Of a stretch of DNA of 64,000 nucleotides, positions 36,889-48,059 are shown one piece after another. The first letter of the stretch is position 1. Each line of letters opens with the position of its first letter. The position numbers and the translations under genes were made by a program. This DNA comes from an unidentified bacterial endosymbiont. GTDB lineage: Bacteria; Pseudomonadota; Gammaproteobacteria; Enterobacterales; Enterobacteriaceae. The stretch is taken from assembly GCF_918797525.1 (NCBI RefSeq), contig NZ_OU963893.1, positions 2,170,001 to 2,234,000 on the forward strand, in the 5' to 3' direction. A model generated the notes under the pieces. It was not told the origin of the DNA and searched no databases. It saw only the letters and a list, made by a program, of their open reading frames with translations.

Positions 36889-38900
36889 TCGCCAATTGAG
36901 CCCGGTGGCGGTGCCTGCTCCAGCTGCGACAGCGAACAGTGCAGCCGCCATATTATTGAGGCTAAGTCGTGTGACGCAGGTAAAGGGTGACGCGCAAGGG
37001 TATCGCAAATCCGCTGAAGCTCCGCAAGCGTGGCTTCCAGCGGACGCTGCTGTACGCCACGTTCATTCATCACATCGCGAAGCAGTGAAATGCACACGTC
37101 TCGTACCTGGGAAAGCGGATCGGAACGCGTTTCCCATGCGCGAAGCTGCCAGACCACATGCGAACAATTGAGCAGTACCACCCCCCAGCGTAACAACCAG
37201 CGACGGGAAAGCGAATCCTGGCTGTTATTGAGCTGGCTGACATGATGGTACACCAGCGACTCGTACTCACTTTCGTGCAGATGCGGTCTTCGGCTGAGCT
37301 GATCGACAAACCCGCGACGAAGCTCGCGGATATGCCTGCGGCTCTTACGGGCATCCGAACCCGGGCGAAGTACCGCAAATGCTAGCCAGGCCAGCCCCAC
37401 GCCGACGATTTTCGCCAGGTTATCGTTAAGAAAATCGGCGTAATCGTAAACCGGTGGATTGGTTACCGAGATAAACGAACCCATAAAGACAATCAGTTGC
37501 CCCCACAGACCGGCCAGCCTGGGCATTTGCAGCTTAAGCAACTGCATAGTGGTTATCAGCGGGAATAAAAACAGCAGGAATTGCCAGAGGTCGCTTATCT
37601 GTACCATCAGGCCAAATTTCACCACAAAGCTAAACAGTGATAATAGCACCAGGGTGCGCAGTAATAGCGTGAGCGAGTTAAACGGTGAGGCGACCACGGA
37701 ATAGAGCACACAACTGATGGCGGCAAGCGTCAATGCGGCCGAGCCGGAATCCCACTGCGTCATTATGGTCCACGCGCCAACCAACATAAGTGCGCAGAAG
37801 GTGCGAAAACCGCTCCACAACGCCTCCATGGCGTCGGTGTGCCGCGCCAGCGCCGGACTGCCGGGCACGGCAAACTCGGTTATCGGCGTGGCATTTTCGA
37901 CGGCGTTAATCCAGCGACTGCTGCGCAAATATAACCGGCAAAAATCATTTAAACGCTGCCAGAAGGCGCGGTGGCGGTAGTCATACTCATCTTTAGGGGC
38001 CAGCGGGGCAATAATTCGCGCCACGGTATAGATGTCAGCATCCCGGCGGGCAAGGGCGGCGAGCAGCGCTTCGATAATGGCGCGCGTATTTTGTGGCGGC
38101 GTCGGCCAGTTAAGCAGCATCCGACGCAGGCCGGAGATCGCGCTGGTCATTCGTAACTGCTGGTGCAGTAAATAGTTAAGCAGGGTGTTCTGACGACGAA
38201 AACGATAGTGGCTCCAGAAGGCCTGAATGCGCAGCAGGTTCATGGTCAGGATCTGAGCAATGACCTTCTCGTGTGCAAGGCGGATGGCATCGTTGGAATC
38301 AGGCTGCCACAGCAAGCTGGCATGCTCAAGTAAACGGGTATGCATGTTCTTCAGAGCGGAGATAAGCGCCGTACCGTCGGAAGTGCTGGGCAGGATCATC
38401 ATCATGAACCCGCCGCACAGGATACCGACAATCACCTCGCAGACGCGGGCCTGGGCGATATCCCACAGCTCCGTAGTGTCGAGAACGTTGATCACCGGGA
38501 AGGCAATAATGGCGGCGGTATAGCCTGCCAGTTGAAACGCGTAGGCGACGTTATGGCTGAAATGCGCGCAAGCCCAGGTACAAAAACCAAGCCATGCCGC
38601 CATGCTCAGTAAAAAGAGCCACGGATCGTTGAGGGTGTGGCCGGCCAGGATCAGCGCGGCCGTGGCGCCCAACAGACTTCCGGCTACGCGCCCCAGGCTT
38701 TTACTGATCACACCGCCGACGGTCGGGAAACTCACCACCGCCGCAGAGGTCATCGCCCAGTAGGGTTCATCCAGATTGAGACAATAGGCTACCGTGAGCG
38801 CAAGACACATTGCGATGCCATTTCGCAGCGCGTAGCGCCACTGGGGCCGTGTCGCTTTGATCCACGGGGTATTTCGCCAGGAGAACGCCCGCAGGTTCAT
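36867..38900 (-). CDS. ydhK: FUSC-family efflux pump subunit YdhK
   Basis: A 677-residue inner membrane protein of the aromatic-acid exporter (AaeB/FUSC) family, with two clusters of five to six transmembrane helices (about 25-170 and 365-500) separated by a soluble region. It matches E. coli YdhK (670). Together with the membrane-fusion subunit YdhJ and the small YdhI it should form a tripartite-type exporter; substrate unknown. Its start overlaps the ydhJ stop by one base. Confidence 0.93.
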   Translation of the reverse strand: MNLRAFSWRNTPWIKATRPQWRYALRNGIAMCLALTVAYCLNLDEPYWAMTSAAVVSFPTVGGVISKSLGRVAGSLLGATAALILAGHTLNDPWLFLLSMAAWLGFCTWACAHFSHNVAYAFQLAGYTAAIIAFPVINVLDTTELWDIAQARVCEVIVGILCGGFMMMILPSTSDGTALISALKNMHTRLLEHASLLWQPDSNDAIRLAHEKVIAQILTMNLLRIQAFWSHYRFRRQNTLLNYLLHQQLRMTSAISGLRRMLLNWPTPPQNTRAIIEALLAALARRDADIYTVARIIAPLAPKDEYDYRHRAFWQRLNDFCRLYLRSSRWINAVENATPITEFAVPGSPALARHTDAMEALWSGFRTFCALMLVGAWTIMTQWDSGSAALTLAAISCVLYSVVASPFNSLTLLLRTLVLLSLFSFVVKFGLMVQISDLWQFLLFLFPLITTMQLLKLQMPRLAGLWGQLIVFMGSFISVTNPPVYDYADFLNDNLAKIVGVGLAWLAFAVLRPGSDARKSRRHIRELRRGFVDQLSRRPHLHESEYESLVYHHVSQLNNSQDSLSRRWLLRWGVVLLNCSHVVWQLRAWETRSDPLSQVRDVCISLLRDVMNERGVQQRPLEATLAELQRICDTLARHPLPASHDLASIIWRLHCSLSQLEQAPPPGSIGDHITPQA

Positions 38901-39760
38901 TAGCGTGTTCCGAGGGAGACGGTACAGGTCGTGCCTGAGACCAGCGTAATATCCTGCGGTACACGGTCAAATTCTACGCGAACCGGTACACGCTGCGCCA
39001 GTCGTACCCAGGGAACGTTAGGTTTGATGTCCGGCACCAGCCCCGAATCGGTCTCCACGCTTTGGTCGTAAATCGCACGTCCGATACTGGAAACGTGACC
39101 TTGTAACGTTTGTGAGCCGCTGTAAAGGGTGATGGTTGCTGGCGCGCCTTCATGGATATGGCGTAGTTTGGTCTCTTCAAAATAGCCCACCACGTAGAAA
39201 GAGTGGCTGTCGATAAGGGCAAAGATGGGCTGGCCGGTAGTGGCATAATTGCCGACGCGGGCAGACAGATTGGTCACCCATCCGTCTACCGGTGCCTTGA
39301 CCACGGTTTGCTCCCGCTCCCACTGAGCCTGTTTAAGGGAAGCCTCAGCCACATCAACGCTGGCCTGCATCGCTTTAACGGTAATATTGGCGGTATCCAG
39401 ATCTTCGGCGGAAATGTAGTTTTGCGACAGGTGTCGGCGGCGGTTCGCTTCATTGTTCGCTTTCGCTAAATCAGAGCGGGCTTTAGCCAGTTGCGCCTGG
39501 GCGTTAAGAATGGCGATGCGGTACGGCGTTTCATCGATGCGCAATAAAACCTCTCCTTTTTTGACCAACTGGTTATCCTTAACAAGAAGCGCGGTAATAC
39601 TGCCGGAAACCTGTGGCGTGATACTCACCTGCTCAGCGCGAATTTTACCGTCGCGTGTCCAGGGGGATTGCATATAAAAATTCCACAGCCACCATCCGGC
39701 AATCAGCGCCAGCGCCAGGACGAACAAGGTGGAGAAGTATTTCAGCGTTTTCAGAGACAT
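38900..39760 (-). CDS. ydhJ: HlyD-family membrane fusion protein YdhJ
   Basis: A 286-residue periplasmic adaptor: one N-terminal membrane anchor (about residues 8-30), a barrel-sandwich/lipoyl segment ([10 protein letters not shown]), a coiled-coil hairpin ([21 protein letters not shown]) and a C-terminal beta-barrel. Collinear with E. coli YdhJ. The start MSLKTLKYF (39760) matches the family; the ATG nine bases earlier overlaps the ydhI stop and is not preferred. Partner of YdhK. Confidence 0.93.
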   Translation of the reverse strand: MSLKTLKYFSTLFVLALALIAGWWLWNFYMQSPWTRDGKIRAEQVSITPQVSGSITALLVKDNQLVKKGEVLLRIDETPYRIAILNAQAQLAKARSDLAKANNEANRRRHLSQNYISAEDLDTANITVKAMQASVDVAEASLKQAQWEREQTVVKAPVDGWVTNLSARVGNYATTGQPIFALIDSHSFYVVGYFEETKLRHIHEGAPATITLYSGSQTLQGHVSSIGRAIYDQSVETDSGLVPDIKPNVPWVRLAQRVPVRVEFDRVPQDITLVSGTTCTVSLGTR

Positions 39761-39762
39761 AT

Positions 39763-39999
39763 TTACCACACAATCAATACAGCGAGGCCCAGGCTCACGC
39801 AGAGGGCAAACAGGGAGAGATCCATGAGCATGGGGTGCCAGATCTCACCGGAGTACATCCAGTCGCGCAGGAGTCTGTGCGCCACAAGCCAGATCGGAAA
39901 GCCCAGCAGGACGGCTTTAAACAGGGGTGGAAAATAGAGTGATGCACCGAAGATAAGGTCCTGGAGGGGTAACCCTGCACAGCGATGAAAGAACGTCAC
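39763..39999 (-). CDS. ydhI: DUF1656 membrane protein YdhI
   Basis: A 78-residue two-helix inner membrane protein, the small subunit often encoded with FUSC/HlyD exporters (compare AaeX). GLPLQDL-FGAS-YFPP-FKA and [12 protein letters not shown] match E. coli YdhI. GTG 39999 is chosen because it gives exact alignment with the E. coli start and lies ten bases after AAGG; TTG 40005 is possible. First gene of ydhIJK, divergent from slyA, which probably controls it. Confidence 0.87.
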   Translation of the reverse strand: MTFFHRCAGLPLQDLIFGASLYFPPLFKAVLLGFPIWLVAHRLLRDWMYSGEIWHPMLMDLSLFALCVSLGLAVLIVW

Positions 40000-40151
40000 G
40001 AGCAAAGATCCTTTGCAGTGGACACATTGCCACGATGGCCGGTCCGGTATGGTATTCAGTGTAAATCATACTTCTGTGTGTGTTGAATGCAGTATTGCAT
40101 TTGTTTTGGCAATATAAATGCTGCACACTATTCTAAAATCAGTATAATCAC

Positions 40152-40163
40152 TTAGCAAGCTAA
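40152..40163. promoter_or_regulatory. SlyA operator
   Basis: TTAGCAAGCTAA is an exact match to the SlyA binding consensus and lies 16 bp before the slyA start, in the slyA-ydhI divergent region. Autorepression is known for Salmonella slyA. Confidence 0.88.
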
Positions 40164-40179
40164 TTATAAGGAGATGAAA

Positions 40180-40614
40180 TTGGAATCGCCATTAGGTTCT
40201 GATCTGGCAAGGTTAGTACGCGTCTGGCGTGCCCTGATTGACCATCGCCTGAAACCTCTGGAGTTGACACAGACGCATTGGGTTACGCTGCATAATATCC
40301 ATCAGCTTCCGCCTGAGCAGTCACAAATTCAACTGGCCAAAGCGATTGGCATTGAGCAGCCATCACTGGTGCGCACGCTTGACCAACTGGAGGAGAAGGG
40401 GCTGATCTCCCGGCAAACCTGCGCCAGCGATCGTCGTGCTAAGCGGATTAAACTCACTGACAAAGCAGCGCCTATCATTACCGAGATGGAGGCTGTTATC
40501 AGCAAAACGCGAAGTGAAATCCTGACAGGGGTTTCACCTGCGGAGCTTGAAATGCTCATCAGTCTCATCGGTCGCCTTGAGCAAAACATCCATGAGCTGC
40601 AGTCACGTGACTAA
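40180..40614 (+). CDS. slyA: MarR-family regulator SlyA
   Basis: A 144-residue winged-helix regulator, nearly identical to SlyA of E. coli and Salmonella in its first 95 residues. It relieves H-NS silencing and controls haemolysin, virulence and envelope genes; aromatic acids release it from DNA. TTG 40180 is taken as start: AAGGAG (40168-40173) is six bases away, the length is then 144, and Salmonella SlyA is known to start at TTG. The ATG at 40174 abuts the ribosome binding site and is unlikely. Confidence 0.95.
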   Translation: MESPLGSDLARLVRVWRALIDHRLKPLELTQTHWVTLHNIHQLPPEQSQIQLAKAIGIEQPSLVRTLDQLEEKGLISRQTCASDRRAKRIKLTDKAAPIITEMEAVISKTRSEILTGVSPAELEMLISLIGRLEQNIHELQSRD

Positions 40615-40752
40615 CGAGAAACAAGTGCCTTGCTGATGCAGGGCCTTTTAACAGGCAATAAGCAGATGAAAAATCAGTAAAAAAAGAGTGAGTGAAGTGA
40701 ATTGTTTATGCGTAAATGCGGATGCGGCCTGTCAGCCACATCCGCAATGTGA

Positions 40753-41220
40753 TTAGCGCGGGGAAACCGTAACCTGTCGGCCGTTGCTTGCCAGAACAAC
40801 ACGCTGCCCGGCGGAGAAGCGGGTATTGCCTTGCTTCTGTACCACCATAATGGTGCTGCCGTCGTCTTTACGAATTTCAAGCTCTACACCCTGGGACTTG
40901 TTCATTGCCCCCTGAACGCCCTGGCCTGCAACCCCACCCGCAACAGCACCCGCCGCCGTTGCCAGTGAACGGCCTGTACCACCGCCTACGGTGTTACCCA
41001 GGAAACCGCCCAGCACGGCGCCACCGAGAGCGCCAACAACGTTGTTTTCATCACCACCCTGGATCTGAACAGGACGAGCATTAACAACGGTACCGTAAGT
41101 GACGTTCTGAACTTGTTTAGCCTCAGAAGCGCGATAAACGTCGCCAGAAAGTGAACTGTCATTCACACAACCAGCCAGTGTTAAACCAATCAGGGAAACG
41201 CCCAGTACACGTAACATCAT
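40753..41220 (-). CDS. slyB: Outer membrane lipoprotein SlyB
   Basis: A 155-residue lipoprotein (lipobox LTLAGC, Cys18). The glycine-rich segment GGAVLGGFLGNTVGGGTGRS is a glycine-zipper 2TM motif; the rest is a periplasmic domain (ELEIRKDDGSTIMVVQKQGN). In E. coli SlyB is PhoPQ-induced and stabilises outer membrane proteins in nanodomains. ATG 41220 gives the E. coli length, with a GAGATTCAA leader upstream; thirteen earlier codons are rejected. I could not confirm a PhoP box by eye. Confidence 0.95.
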   Translation of the reverse strand: MMLRVLGVSLIGLTLAGCVNDSSLSGDVYRASEAKQVQNVTYGTVVNARPVQIQGGDENNVVGALGGAVLGGFLGNTVGGGTGRSLATAAGAVAGGVAGQGVQGAMNKSQGVELEIRKDDGSTIMVVQKQGNTRFSAGQRVVLASNGRQVTVSPR

Positions 41221-41473
41221 TTGAATCTCCTGTTCACCAAATACGCTCAGTTTGAGCATCCGTAATGGCTAAATTATAAGGCATTAAAGACTACAATTCA
41301 TATCTTTGCATTAACAATGGGAAAATTGTACTCGAATTTGACTTAACGAGAGATAAACGGAGCCCGTCGCGTTACGTCTATGACATTGTTAAAAAATATT
41401 ATCTCCGCATAGCCAAGCTGCGCCGTTTATGGTTGAGTGGTTAGCCTTAGCCCACGCAACGTAAGGAAAGCGC

Positions 41474-42598
41474 ATGAAATCGGGTCGCTACATTGGCGTA
41501 ATGTCTGGCACCAGTCTGGATGGGGTAGATGTAGTTCTTGCCGCCATTGATAACACCATGGTGGCACAGCAGGCGAGCCTGATATGGCCTATTCCTGTCT
41601 CGCTGAAAGAGGAAATTCTAAGCATCTGCCAGGGACAACCGTTGACGCTTTCACAGCTTGGGCAACTTGATGTACGCCTGGGGGCGCTGTTTGCTGATGC
41701 GGTGCTGGCCCTGATGCGCCAGCAAAATCTTCAGCCGCTGGATGTGGTGGCCATTGGCTGTCATGGCCAGACCGTCTGGCATGAGCCTACCGGCGATGCC
41801 CCCCACACCTTGCAAATTGGCGATAACAACCAAATTGTAGCCAGAACTGGCGTCACGGTAGTGGGGGATTTCCGTCGTCGTGATATCGCCCTTGGCGGCC
41901 AGGGCGCACCGCTCGTGCCGGCTTTCCACCAGGCACTGCTGGCACACCCGACAGAGCGTCGAATGGTGCTTAACATTGGCGGAATTGCTAATCTGTCGAT
42001 GCTGATCCCGGGCCAGCCTGTTCGTGGCTATGATACCGGCCCGGGCAATATGCTGATGGATGCCTGGATCTGGCGCCGGTGTAGAAAACCTTACGATAAA
42101 AATGCCCGGTGGGCCAGCGAAGGCAAGGTTATCATCCCGCTACTGCAATCAATGCTCAGCGACCCGTATTTTGCGTTACCGGCGCCCAAAAGTACGGGTC
42201 GTGAATATTTCAATTATGGCTGGCTTGAACGTCATTTAGCCCGCTATCCTGCGCTCGCGCCGCACGATGTCCAGACGACGCTCGCCGAGTTTACCGCGGT
42301 ATCAATAGCCGAACAGGTTCTCCTGAGCGGAGGATGCGACCGCCTGCTGGTCTGCGGTGGCGGAAGCCGCAACCCGCTGGTGATGGCGCGTCTGGCGGGA
42401 TTACTGGCGGGAACTGAAGTCTCAACCACCGATGAGGCCGGGATAAGCGGCGATGATATGGAAGCGCTGGCGTTTGCCTGGCTTGCCTGGCGAACCGTGG
42501 CCGGGTTACCGGGAAATATGCCCTCGGTAACCGGCGTGCGGGAAGCGAGCGTGCTGGGGGCGATTTTCCCGGCGAACCCGCGACATAATCAGAGTTAA
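41474..42598 (+). CDS. anmK: Anhydro-N-acetylmuramic acid kinase
   Basis: A 374-residue ASKHA-fold kinase that opens and phosphorylates 1,6-anhydroMurNAc from recycled peptidoglycan to MurNAc-6-phosphate. The opening [13 protein letters not shown] binds phosphate, and [12 protein letters not shown] and CGGGSRNP are characteristic. The length is near the E. coli value (369). AAGGAAAG precedes the ATG. Divergent from slyB; mliC follows on the same strand. Confidence 0.96.
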   Translation: MKSGRYIGVMSGTSLDGVDVVLAAIDNTMVAQQASLIWPIPVSLKEEILSICQGQPLTLSQLGQLDVRLGALFADAVLALMRQQNLQPLDVVAIGCHGQTVWHEPTGDAPHTLQIGDNNQIVARTGVTVVGDFRRRDIALGGQGAPLVPAFHQALLAHPTERRMVLNIGGIANLSMLIPGQPVRGYDTGPGNMLMDAWIWRRCRKPYDKNARWASEGKVIIPLLQSMLSDPYFALPAPKSTGREYFNYGWLERHLARYPALAPHDVQTTLAEFTAVSIAEQVLLSGGCDRLLVCGGGSRNPLVMARLAGLLAGTEVSTTDEAGISGDDMEALAFAWLAWRTVAGLPGNMPSVTGVREASVLGAIFPANPRHNQS

Positions 42599-42685
42599 CT
42601 GAAATTCAGCGCTATCTATAGTCGCTAGAATGGTGCCAATTGGGAGGGCAACGCTGCCCTTCAGGACCAGGATAGTCTTCGGAAT

Positions 42686-43012
42686 ATGACCATGAAAAAA
42701 CTTCTTATTGCTGTGCCGTTATTGTTGTCCGGGTGCAGCGCCTATAACCAATTCGTTGAGCGCATGCAGACCGATACGCTTGAGTATCGCTGTGATGAAA
42801 AACCCCTGACGGTGAAGTTAAACAATCCGCGTCAGGAAGCCAGCTTTGTCTACGACAACACGCTGCTCACGCTTAAGCAAGGGATCTCCGCCTCTGGCGC
42901 GCGCTACACGGACGGGATTTATGTTTTCTGGTCAAAAGGAGACAGCGCGACGGTTTACAAACGCGATCGTATCGTGCTCAACAATTGCCAGCTCGAAAAC
43001 CCGAAGCGTTGA
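42686..43012 (+). CDS. mliC: Membrane-bound lysozyme inhibitor MliC
   Basis: A 108-residue outer membrane lipoprotein (lipobox LLLSGC) that inhibits C-type lysozyme in the periplasm. The conserved [14 protein letters not shown] and the C-terminal [10 protein letters not shown] (disulfide to the YRCDE cysteine) are intact. Collinear with E. coli MliC (YdhA). The start MTMKKLL follows E. coli; the second ATG at 42692 is possible. Confidence 0.94.
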   Translation: MTMKKLLIAVPLLLSGCSAYNQFVERMQTDTLEYRCDEKPLTVKLNNPRQEASFVYDNTLLTLKQGISASGARYTDGIYVFWSKGDSATVYKRDRIVLNNCQLENPKR

Positions 43013-43069
43013 GATTTTTACGGGGGGAGCGCACAATAGTGCCACCCAATGTCAATCTCAGCTAATGCC

Positions 43070-43726
43070 ATGTCAGACAACGACGAACTGCAGCAAATTG
43101 CGCATCTGCGCCGCGAATACACCAAAGGCGGCCTGCGTCGCCCGGACCTGCCTGCCGACCCACTGGTGCTCTTTGAACACTGGCTGAAACAGGCCTGTGA
43201 GGCCAAACTGGCCGACCCGACGGCAATGGTTGTCGCGACGGTTGACGAAAACGGTCAGCCCTATCAACGTATCGTGTTGCTTAAGCATTACGACGAAAAA
43301 GGGCTGGTCTTTTATACCAACCTGGGCAGCCGCAAAGCGCACCACTTAGAAAATAACCCGCGTATTAGCCTGCTGTTCCCGTGGCACATGCTGGAGCGTC
43401 AGGTCATGGTCACAGGCCTTGCACAACGGCTTTCTACGCTTGAAGTAGTGAAATACTTCCACAGCCGTCCGCGTGACAGCCAGATCGGCGCCTGGGTCTC
43501 TAAACAATCCAGCCGTATTTCCGCACGTGGCATACTGGAAAGCAAATTCCTCGAGTTAAAACAGAAGTTCCAGCAGGGTGAAGTCCCCCTGCCCAGTTTC
43601 TGGGGCGGGTTTCGCATCCCGATTGAGCAGATGGAGTTCTGGCAGGGGGGGGAACATCGCCTGCACGACCGCTTTTTGTACCAACGTGTAAATGACGGCT
43701 GGAAAATCGACAGACTGGCGCCTTAA
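43070..43726 (+). CDS. pdxH: Pyridoxine 5'-phosphate oxidase
   Basis: A 218-residue FMN enzyme oxidising pyridoxine or pyridoxamine phosphate to pyridoxal phosphate, both for de novo synthesis and salvage. Motifs [19 protein letters not shown] and the C-terminal [12 protein letters not shown] match E. coli PdxH at equal length. ATG 43070 (MSDNDELQQ) is the family start; seven earlier codons are rejected. Upstream of tyrS, as in E. coli; the salvage kinase gene pdxY that follows tyrS in E. coli is a scar here. Confidence 0.96.
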   Translation: MSDNDELQQIAHLRREYTKGGLRRPDLPADPLVLFEHWLKQACEAKLADPTAMVVATVDENGQPYQRIVLLKHYDEKGLVFYTNLGSRKAHHLENNPRISLLFPWHMLERQVMVTGLAQRLSTLEVVKYFHSRPRDSQIGAWVSKQSSRISARGILESKFLELKQKFQQGEVPLPSFWGGFRIPIEQMEFWQGGEHRLHDRFLYQRVNDGWKIDRLAP

Positions 43727-43745
43727 TCCCCGAATTTGTTGTTTT

Positions 43746-43780
43746 AAGCGCTAGCGCTACGTGCGCCAGCGCTTTATTCT
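43746..43780 (+). terminator. Terminator-like hairpin between pdxH and tyrS
   Basis: AAGCGCT at 43746-43752 pairs with AGCGCTT at 43768-43774, followed by TATTCTATG. The T-run is short, so termination may be partial. Confidence 0.5.
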
Positions 43781-43850
43781 ATGTACTTTTCGCATCAGGC
43801 GAAAAGTCGTGTACCGGCAAAGGTGCAGTCGCTTATACATGGAGAATTTG

Positions 43851-45128
43851 ATGGCAAGCAGTAACTTGATTAAACAATTGCAAGAGCGGGGCCTGGTGGC
43901 CCAGGTGACGGACGAGGAAGCGTTAGCTTCGCTGCTGGCGCAAGGCCCGATCGCGCTCTATTGCGGCTTCGATCCCACCGCTGACAGCTTGCATTTGGGG
44001 CATCTTGTTCCATTGTTATGCCTGAAACGCTTCCAGATGGCAGGCCATAAACCTGTTGCACTGGTGGGCGGCGCAACCGGTCTGATTGGCGACCCGAGCT
44101 TTAAAGCCGCTGAGCGTAAACTTAACACCGAAGACACCGTGCAGGAGTGGGTGGATAAAATCCGCAAGCAGGTCGCACCGTTCCTCGACTTCGACGGTGG
44201 CGACAACGCTGCGATTGCCGCAAACAACTACGATTGGTTTGGTGGCATGAATGTGCTGACTTTCCTGCGAGATATCGGCAAACATTTTTCTGTTAACCAG
44301 ATGATTAACAAAGAAGCCGTGAAGCAGCGTCTCAACCGTGACGACCAGGGTATCTCCTTCACCGAGTTCTCCTACAACCTGCTGCAGGGTTATGACTTTG
44401 CCTGCCTGAACAAACTGCACGGCGTCTCGCTGCAGATTGGCGGTTCAGACCAGTGGGGTAACATCACCTCCGGTATCGATCTGACCCGTCGTCTGCACCA
44501 GAAGCAGGTCTTCGGTCTGACCGTTCCGCTTATCACTAAAGCGGACGGGACGAAGTTCGGAAAAACCGAAGGCGGCGCGGTATGGCTCGATCCGAAGAAA
44601 ACCAGCCCGTATAAATTCTATCAGTTCTGGATCAACACGGCGGATGCCGATGTTTACCGCTTCCTCAAGTTCTTCACCTTTATGGAGCTTGACGCGATTA
44701 ATGCGCTGGAAGAGGAAGACAAAACCAGCGGTGCAGCACCGCGCGCCCAGTACGTGCTGGCTGATGAAGTCACCAGACTGGTACACGGCGAAGAGGGGCT
44801 GGTTGCGGCTAAGCGTATTACCGACAGCCTGTTCAACGGTACGTTAAGCGAGTTGAGCGAAGCGGACTTCGAACAACTGGCGCAGGATGGCGTGCCGATG
44901 GTTGAAATGGAACAAGGTGCAGACCTGATGCAAGCGCTGGTGGATTCCGGGCTGCAGCCGTCGCGCGGTCAGGCACGTAAAACCATCGCGTCTAACGCCA
45001 TCACCATCAACGGTGAGAAGCAGGCTGACCCGGAATATATTTTTGCGCAAGGCGATCGTCTGTTTGGCCGCTACACGCTTCTGCGTCGCGGCAAGAAAAA
45101 CTACTGTCTGATCTGCTGGAAGTCATAA
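43851..45128 (+). CDS. tyrS: Tyrosyl-tRNA synthetase
   Basis: A 425-residue class I synthetase charging tRNA-Tyr. The HIGH-like signature is [10 protein letters not shown], the KMSKS-like loop is [12 protein letters not shown], and [12 protein letters not shown] binds tyrosine; an S4-like RNA-binding domain ends the protein ([18 protein letters not shown]). One residue longer than in E. coli. ATG 43851 ([10 protein letters not shown]) is the family start; 30 earlier codons are rejected. Confidence 0.97.
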   Translation: MASSNLIKQLQERGLVAQVTDEEALASLLAQGPIALYCGFDPTADSLHLGHLVPLLCLKRFQMAGHKPVALVGGATGLIGDPSFKAAERKLNTEDTVQEWVDKIRKQVAPFLDFDGGDNAAIAANNYDWFGGMNVLTFLRDIGKHFSVNQMINKEAVKQRLNRDDQGISFTEFSYNLLQGYDFACLNKLHGVSLQIGGSDQWGNITSGIDLTRRLHQKQVFGLTVPLITKADGTKFGKTEGGAVWLDPKKTSPYKFYQFWINTADADVYRFLKFFTFMELDAINALEEEDKTSGAAPRAQYVLADEVTRLVHGEEGLVAAKRITDSLFNGTLSELSEADFEQLAQDGVPMVEMEQGADLMQALVDSGLQPSRGQARKTIASNAITINGEKQADPEYIFAQGDRLFGRYTLLRRGKKNYCLICWKS

Positions 45129-45137
45129 GATGAGTGC

Positions 45138-45163
45138 AGGGCGTGGGAAACCACGCCCTTTTT
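45138..45163 (+). terminator. tyrS terminator
   Basis: Stem GGGCGTGG/CCACGCCC with GAAA loop followed by five T, 10 bp after the tyrS stop. It immediately precedes the pdxY scar. Confidence 0.9.
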
Positions 45164-45238
45164 GAAATGCAGGCGCTTGCGGCGCAGGAACGTATCGCGA
45201 AGCCGCGTCACACCTGCAGGCCCACGCCAGCGGGATAA
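45164..45238 (+). pseudogene. pdxY: C-terminal stub of pdxY
   Basis: Twenty-four codons read EMQALAAQERIAKPRHTCRP and four more residues to a stop, aligning with the C-terminus of E. coli PdxY (ELQVVAAQDRIAKPEHYFS). The rest of the pyridoxal kinase is gone, though tyrS and gstA flank it just as in E. coli. A deletion of almost the whole gene fused the stub to the tyrS terminator. Confidence 0.8.
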
Positions 45239-45239
45239 A

Positions 45240-45845
45240 TTAGTTCAACTCTTCCGCTTTCAGCGCCGCAGCCACCGCAGGGCGGGTCGCCACACGATCC
45301 ATATACGCTGTAATATGCTCAAACCCTTCCAGGTTCAGCTTAACCGCACGCGCCCAGCGCAGAACAGTGAACAGGTAGGCATCGGCAATGGTAAAACGCG
45401 CGCCGCAAATCCACCCGTCGTCCTTCAGTGATTCGTTGATGTACTGCAGCTTTTTCTCCAGCAGAGTGCGTACGGTTGGCTTGTACTCTTCTGGGGTATC
45501 CGGGCGGAACAACGGCGTAAAGCCTTTGTGCAGCTCGGTTGCAATATAGTTCAGCCACTCCAGCGTCTTATAGCGGGAAATACTGTTTACCGGTGCCAGC
45601 AGCTGGCGATCCGGTACGGAATCGGCGAGGTACTGCATAATCGCCACGCCCTCGGTCAGTAACGTGCCGTCATCGAGCAGCAGGGCCGGAACTTGTCCTT
45701 TGGGATTGATAGCCAGGTAGTCATCGCCGTTTTCGAGGCACTTTTTCATCAGGTCAACGCCATCCAGGGTAAAATCTTTGCCGCTCTCGCGTAAGATAAT
45801 GTGGGAAGCAAGAGAGCAGGCGCCCGGTTTATAGAACAGTTTCAT
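45240..45845 (-). CDS. gstA: Glutathione S-transferase
   Basis: A 201-residue beta-class GST with N-terminal thioredoxin-like domain ([16 protein letters not shown], with the catalytic Cys10 of bacterial GSTs) and a helical C-terminal domain. It conjugates glutathione to electrophiles. Same length as E. coli GstA. Convergent with tyrS; the gene ends one base after the pdxY stub. Confidence 0.95.
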   Translation of the reverse strand: MKLFYKPGACSLASHIILRESGKDFTLDGVDLMKKCLENGDDYLAINPKGQVPALLLDDGTLLTEGVAIMQYLADSVPDRQLLAPVNSISRYKTLEWLNYIATELHKGFTPLFRPDTPEEYKPTVRTLLEKKLQYINESLKDDGWICGARFTIADAYLFTVLRWARAVKLNLEGFEHITAYMDRVATRPAVAAALKAEELN

Positions 45846-45892
45846 CGGTAACTCCTTTTGGCTGAGATTCCAGCTATGTTAGTGCGCGAACG

Positions 45893-45930
45893 GATAAAAA
45901 AAAAGCCGCTAATGCATCCATTAGCGGCTT
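45893..45930 (-). terminator. dtpA terminator
   Basis: An 11-bp stem, AGCCGCTAATG with its complement around loop CATC, is followed on the minus strand by nine T or more. It lies 25 bp after the dtpA stop. Confidence 0.92.
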
Positions 45931-45954
45931 CTGTTCATTCGTTTCCCGATGACA

Positions 45955-47445
45955 TTACGCGTCAGCGGACTTGTCGTCGTCCTGAGTCATACGGTTAAGC
46001 TTAGGTGCAGTCAGCAGCATCAGAATCGCGATAACCGCAGTCGCAATACCAATCTGCATAAATACGGTACCGTAGACATTCAGCGAAACCAGCGGGTCAG
46101 TTACGTTTTCCGGAACCGCCATCAGGTTCGCTATCTTACCGGCGATAAGTGCCGCACCGGCAGTGGTCAGGAACCAGCTACCCATAATGAAGCCCATCAG
46201 GCGCTGTGGAACCAGCTGTGCAACCATTGCCAGGCCCAGACCGGAGATCATCAGCTCGCCAATAGACTGCAGCGCGTAGCTCAGGATCAGCCAGTTAACG
46301 GAGACGATACCCGCGTCGGAGGCAAATTTGGTCCCCAGTGGCAGTACCAGGAACGCGCCAGAGCACAGCACCATACCGATCGCGAATTTATGCGGCATCG
46401 GCAGTCGGTCGCCCATCTTGTTATAGATGGCGGCAAGAATCGGGCTACCAACCATTATCCAGAACGGGTTGAGCGCCTGATACTGCTCCGGCTCGAAGGC
46501 GATACCCAGAATGGAGTGTTCAACGTTACGGATAGCGAAGAAGTTCAGCGACGTTGGCATCTGGCTATACAGCACGAAGAAGATAATTGCTTCCAGCATC
46601 AGGATGAACGCAACGATCATTTTACGGCGAGACGCTCCCTGCATGGCGAACGCTTCTTTGGCGAAGATGCAGACGATACCCAGCGCAACCACGCCCAGTA
46701 CGGCACGTGCAACGCCCTGATTATGCAGCAGCCAGGTCGCGATAGCCGCGAGGACCACAATACCCACGAGCGTCGCCAGCAGTTTACCCATGTGGACAGG
46801 TTCGAAGTCTGGTTTAGAACCGTAATCTTTAACCCAGCTACGACAGAACAAGAAGTTCACGACCGTAATCAACATACCGACGAAACTCAGCGAAAACGCC
46901 ACGCTCCAGCCGAATTTGGCCGCGAGCCATGGGGTCGCCAGCATTGAGAAGAATGAACCGATGTTGATGGACATATAGTACATGGTGAATGCACCGTCCA
47001 GACGCGGATCATCTTTGTTATAGCAGGTCGAGAGCAGGGAAGACGGGTTTGCTTTAAACAGTCCATTACCTACTGCGATAGTCGCCATACCCATGTAGAC
47101 CACAGCGGCGTCGTGACCGGACCACGCAACCAGCGCATAACCGATCGCCAGTACAATCGCGCCCAGCATGATGACACGTTTGGTGCCGAGGACTTTATCG
47201 CCCAGCCAGCCGCCAATGGCGACCAGGCCGTACACTAATGCGCTGAATGAGGAGAACAGCGTGATGGAGTCCGCTTCGGACATACCCAGTTGCTTAACCA
47301 GGTACACCGCCATGATCCCTTGCAGGCCGTAATAACCAAAACGCTCCCATAACTCGATAGAGAAGATGAGATAAAACGCTTTAGGCTGTTTGAAAGCGTT
47401 AAGACTAACGCTCTCATCTGTTGGTTTATTGTTTGCAGTAGACAC
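45955..47445 (-). CDS. dtpA: Dipeptide and tripeptide permease DtpA
   Basis: A 496-residue proton-coupled oligopeptide transporter (POT/PTR family) of the inner membrane with fourteen hydrophobic segments. The family motif [13 protein letters not shown] (E-x-x-E-R) near residue 33 couples protons, and [14 protein letters not shown] is the second signature. Nearly collinear with E. coli DtpA (TppB), which is activated by OmpR. A 614-bp gap lies upstream. Confidence 0.96.
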   Translation of the reverse strand: MSTANNKPTDESVSLNAFKQPKAFYLIFSIELWERFGYYGLQGIMAVYLVKQLGMSEADSITLFSSFSALVYGLVAIGGWLGDKVLGTKRVIMLGAIVLAIGYALVAWSGHDAAVVYMGMATIAVGNGLFKANPSSLLSTCYNKDDPRLDGAFTMYYMSINIGSFFSMLATPWLAAKFGWSVAFSLSFVGMLITVVNFLFCRSWVKDYGSKPDFEPVHMGKLLATLVGIVVLAAIATWLLHNQGVARAVLGVVALGIVCIFAKEAFAMQGASRRKMIVAFILMLEAIIFFVLYSQMPTSLNFFAIRNVEHSILGIAFEPEQYQALNPFWIMVGSPILAAIYNKMGDRLPMPHKFAIGMVLCSGAFLVLPLGTKFASDAGIVSVNWLILSYALQSIGELMISGLGLAMVAQLVPQRLMGFIMGSWFLTTAGAALIAGKIANLMAVPENVTDPLVSLNVYGTVFMQIGIATAVIAILMLLTAPKLNRMTQDDDKSADA

Positions 47446-48059
47446 ATATACCTCTTTTTTTACGTCCCATATTAACGGGGGTGTTCATGGCGTGATGACC
47501 GTAGTCTATCCGCCTTATAATTATATTGGGAGGGGAAACGGCGGGTAATGTTCACTATCCTGACCTGTCTGGCAATACGTTTGTAATAATCTGTTACATA
47601 TAACTGACTCGGCATAATCAACGTATCGGACAAATATTATTCAGCGTTAAATTTCATTCGCTGAGTATTAGTGGTTTTTTTCACTGCTCAGAACCCTGTG
47701 TAATGGCATTACGGCAATATGTTCTGCTATTTTAGCGATTAAGTAGTGATATAGCCCATATTCTGAAAAATGACTGGTCTAATCTGCGGTAGTGAAGCGT
47801 TTAAAACTTGTCTGGCAGTGGGTTTGGGGCGGTTTTAACAACAAAAATTCAACACCAGGTTATCAGAGTGATCCCGATCACAAATGTATAGAAATTTTTG
47901 GTGACGAAAAAACAATTAACCTGTTTGAGCGTTATAAGACCGAATAATCGACAGGTACCTGTGCAAGATAAGCGTACAATTGCGGGTGACAGGACAAACT
48001 GACAGAAGCCCTGGTATTGATAAGGGCTTGCGTGTCGACAGGTAAAAACACAATCGCCC
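47446..48059. other. 614-bp intergenic region, dtpA promoter side and nth end
   Basis: The long gap contains no supported gene. CGACAGGTA occurs twice (47949-47957 and 48036-48044), and a 7-bp stem AAGCCCT/AGGGCTT at 48006-48029 may end the rsx-nth transcript. The AT-rich stretch 47560-47800 probably carries dtpA regulation (OmpR in E. coli), but I could not place sites. Confidence 0.5.

Noticed and set aside
45949..46947. 332-codon open frame opposite dtpA, rich in His, Gln and Arg
   Set aside because: Antisense composition artefact of a membrane protein gene.
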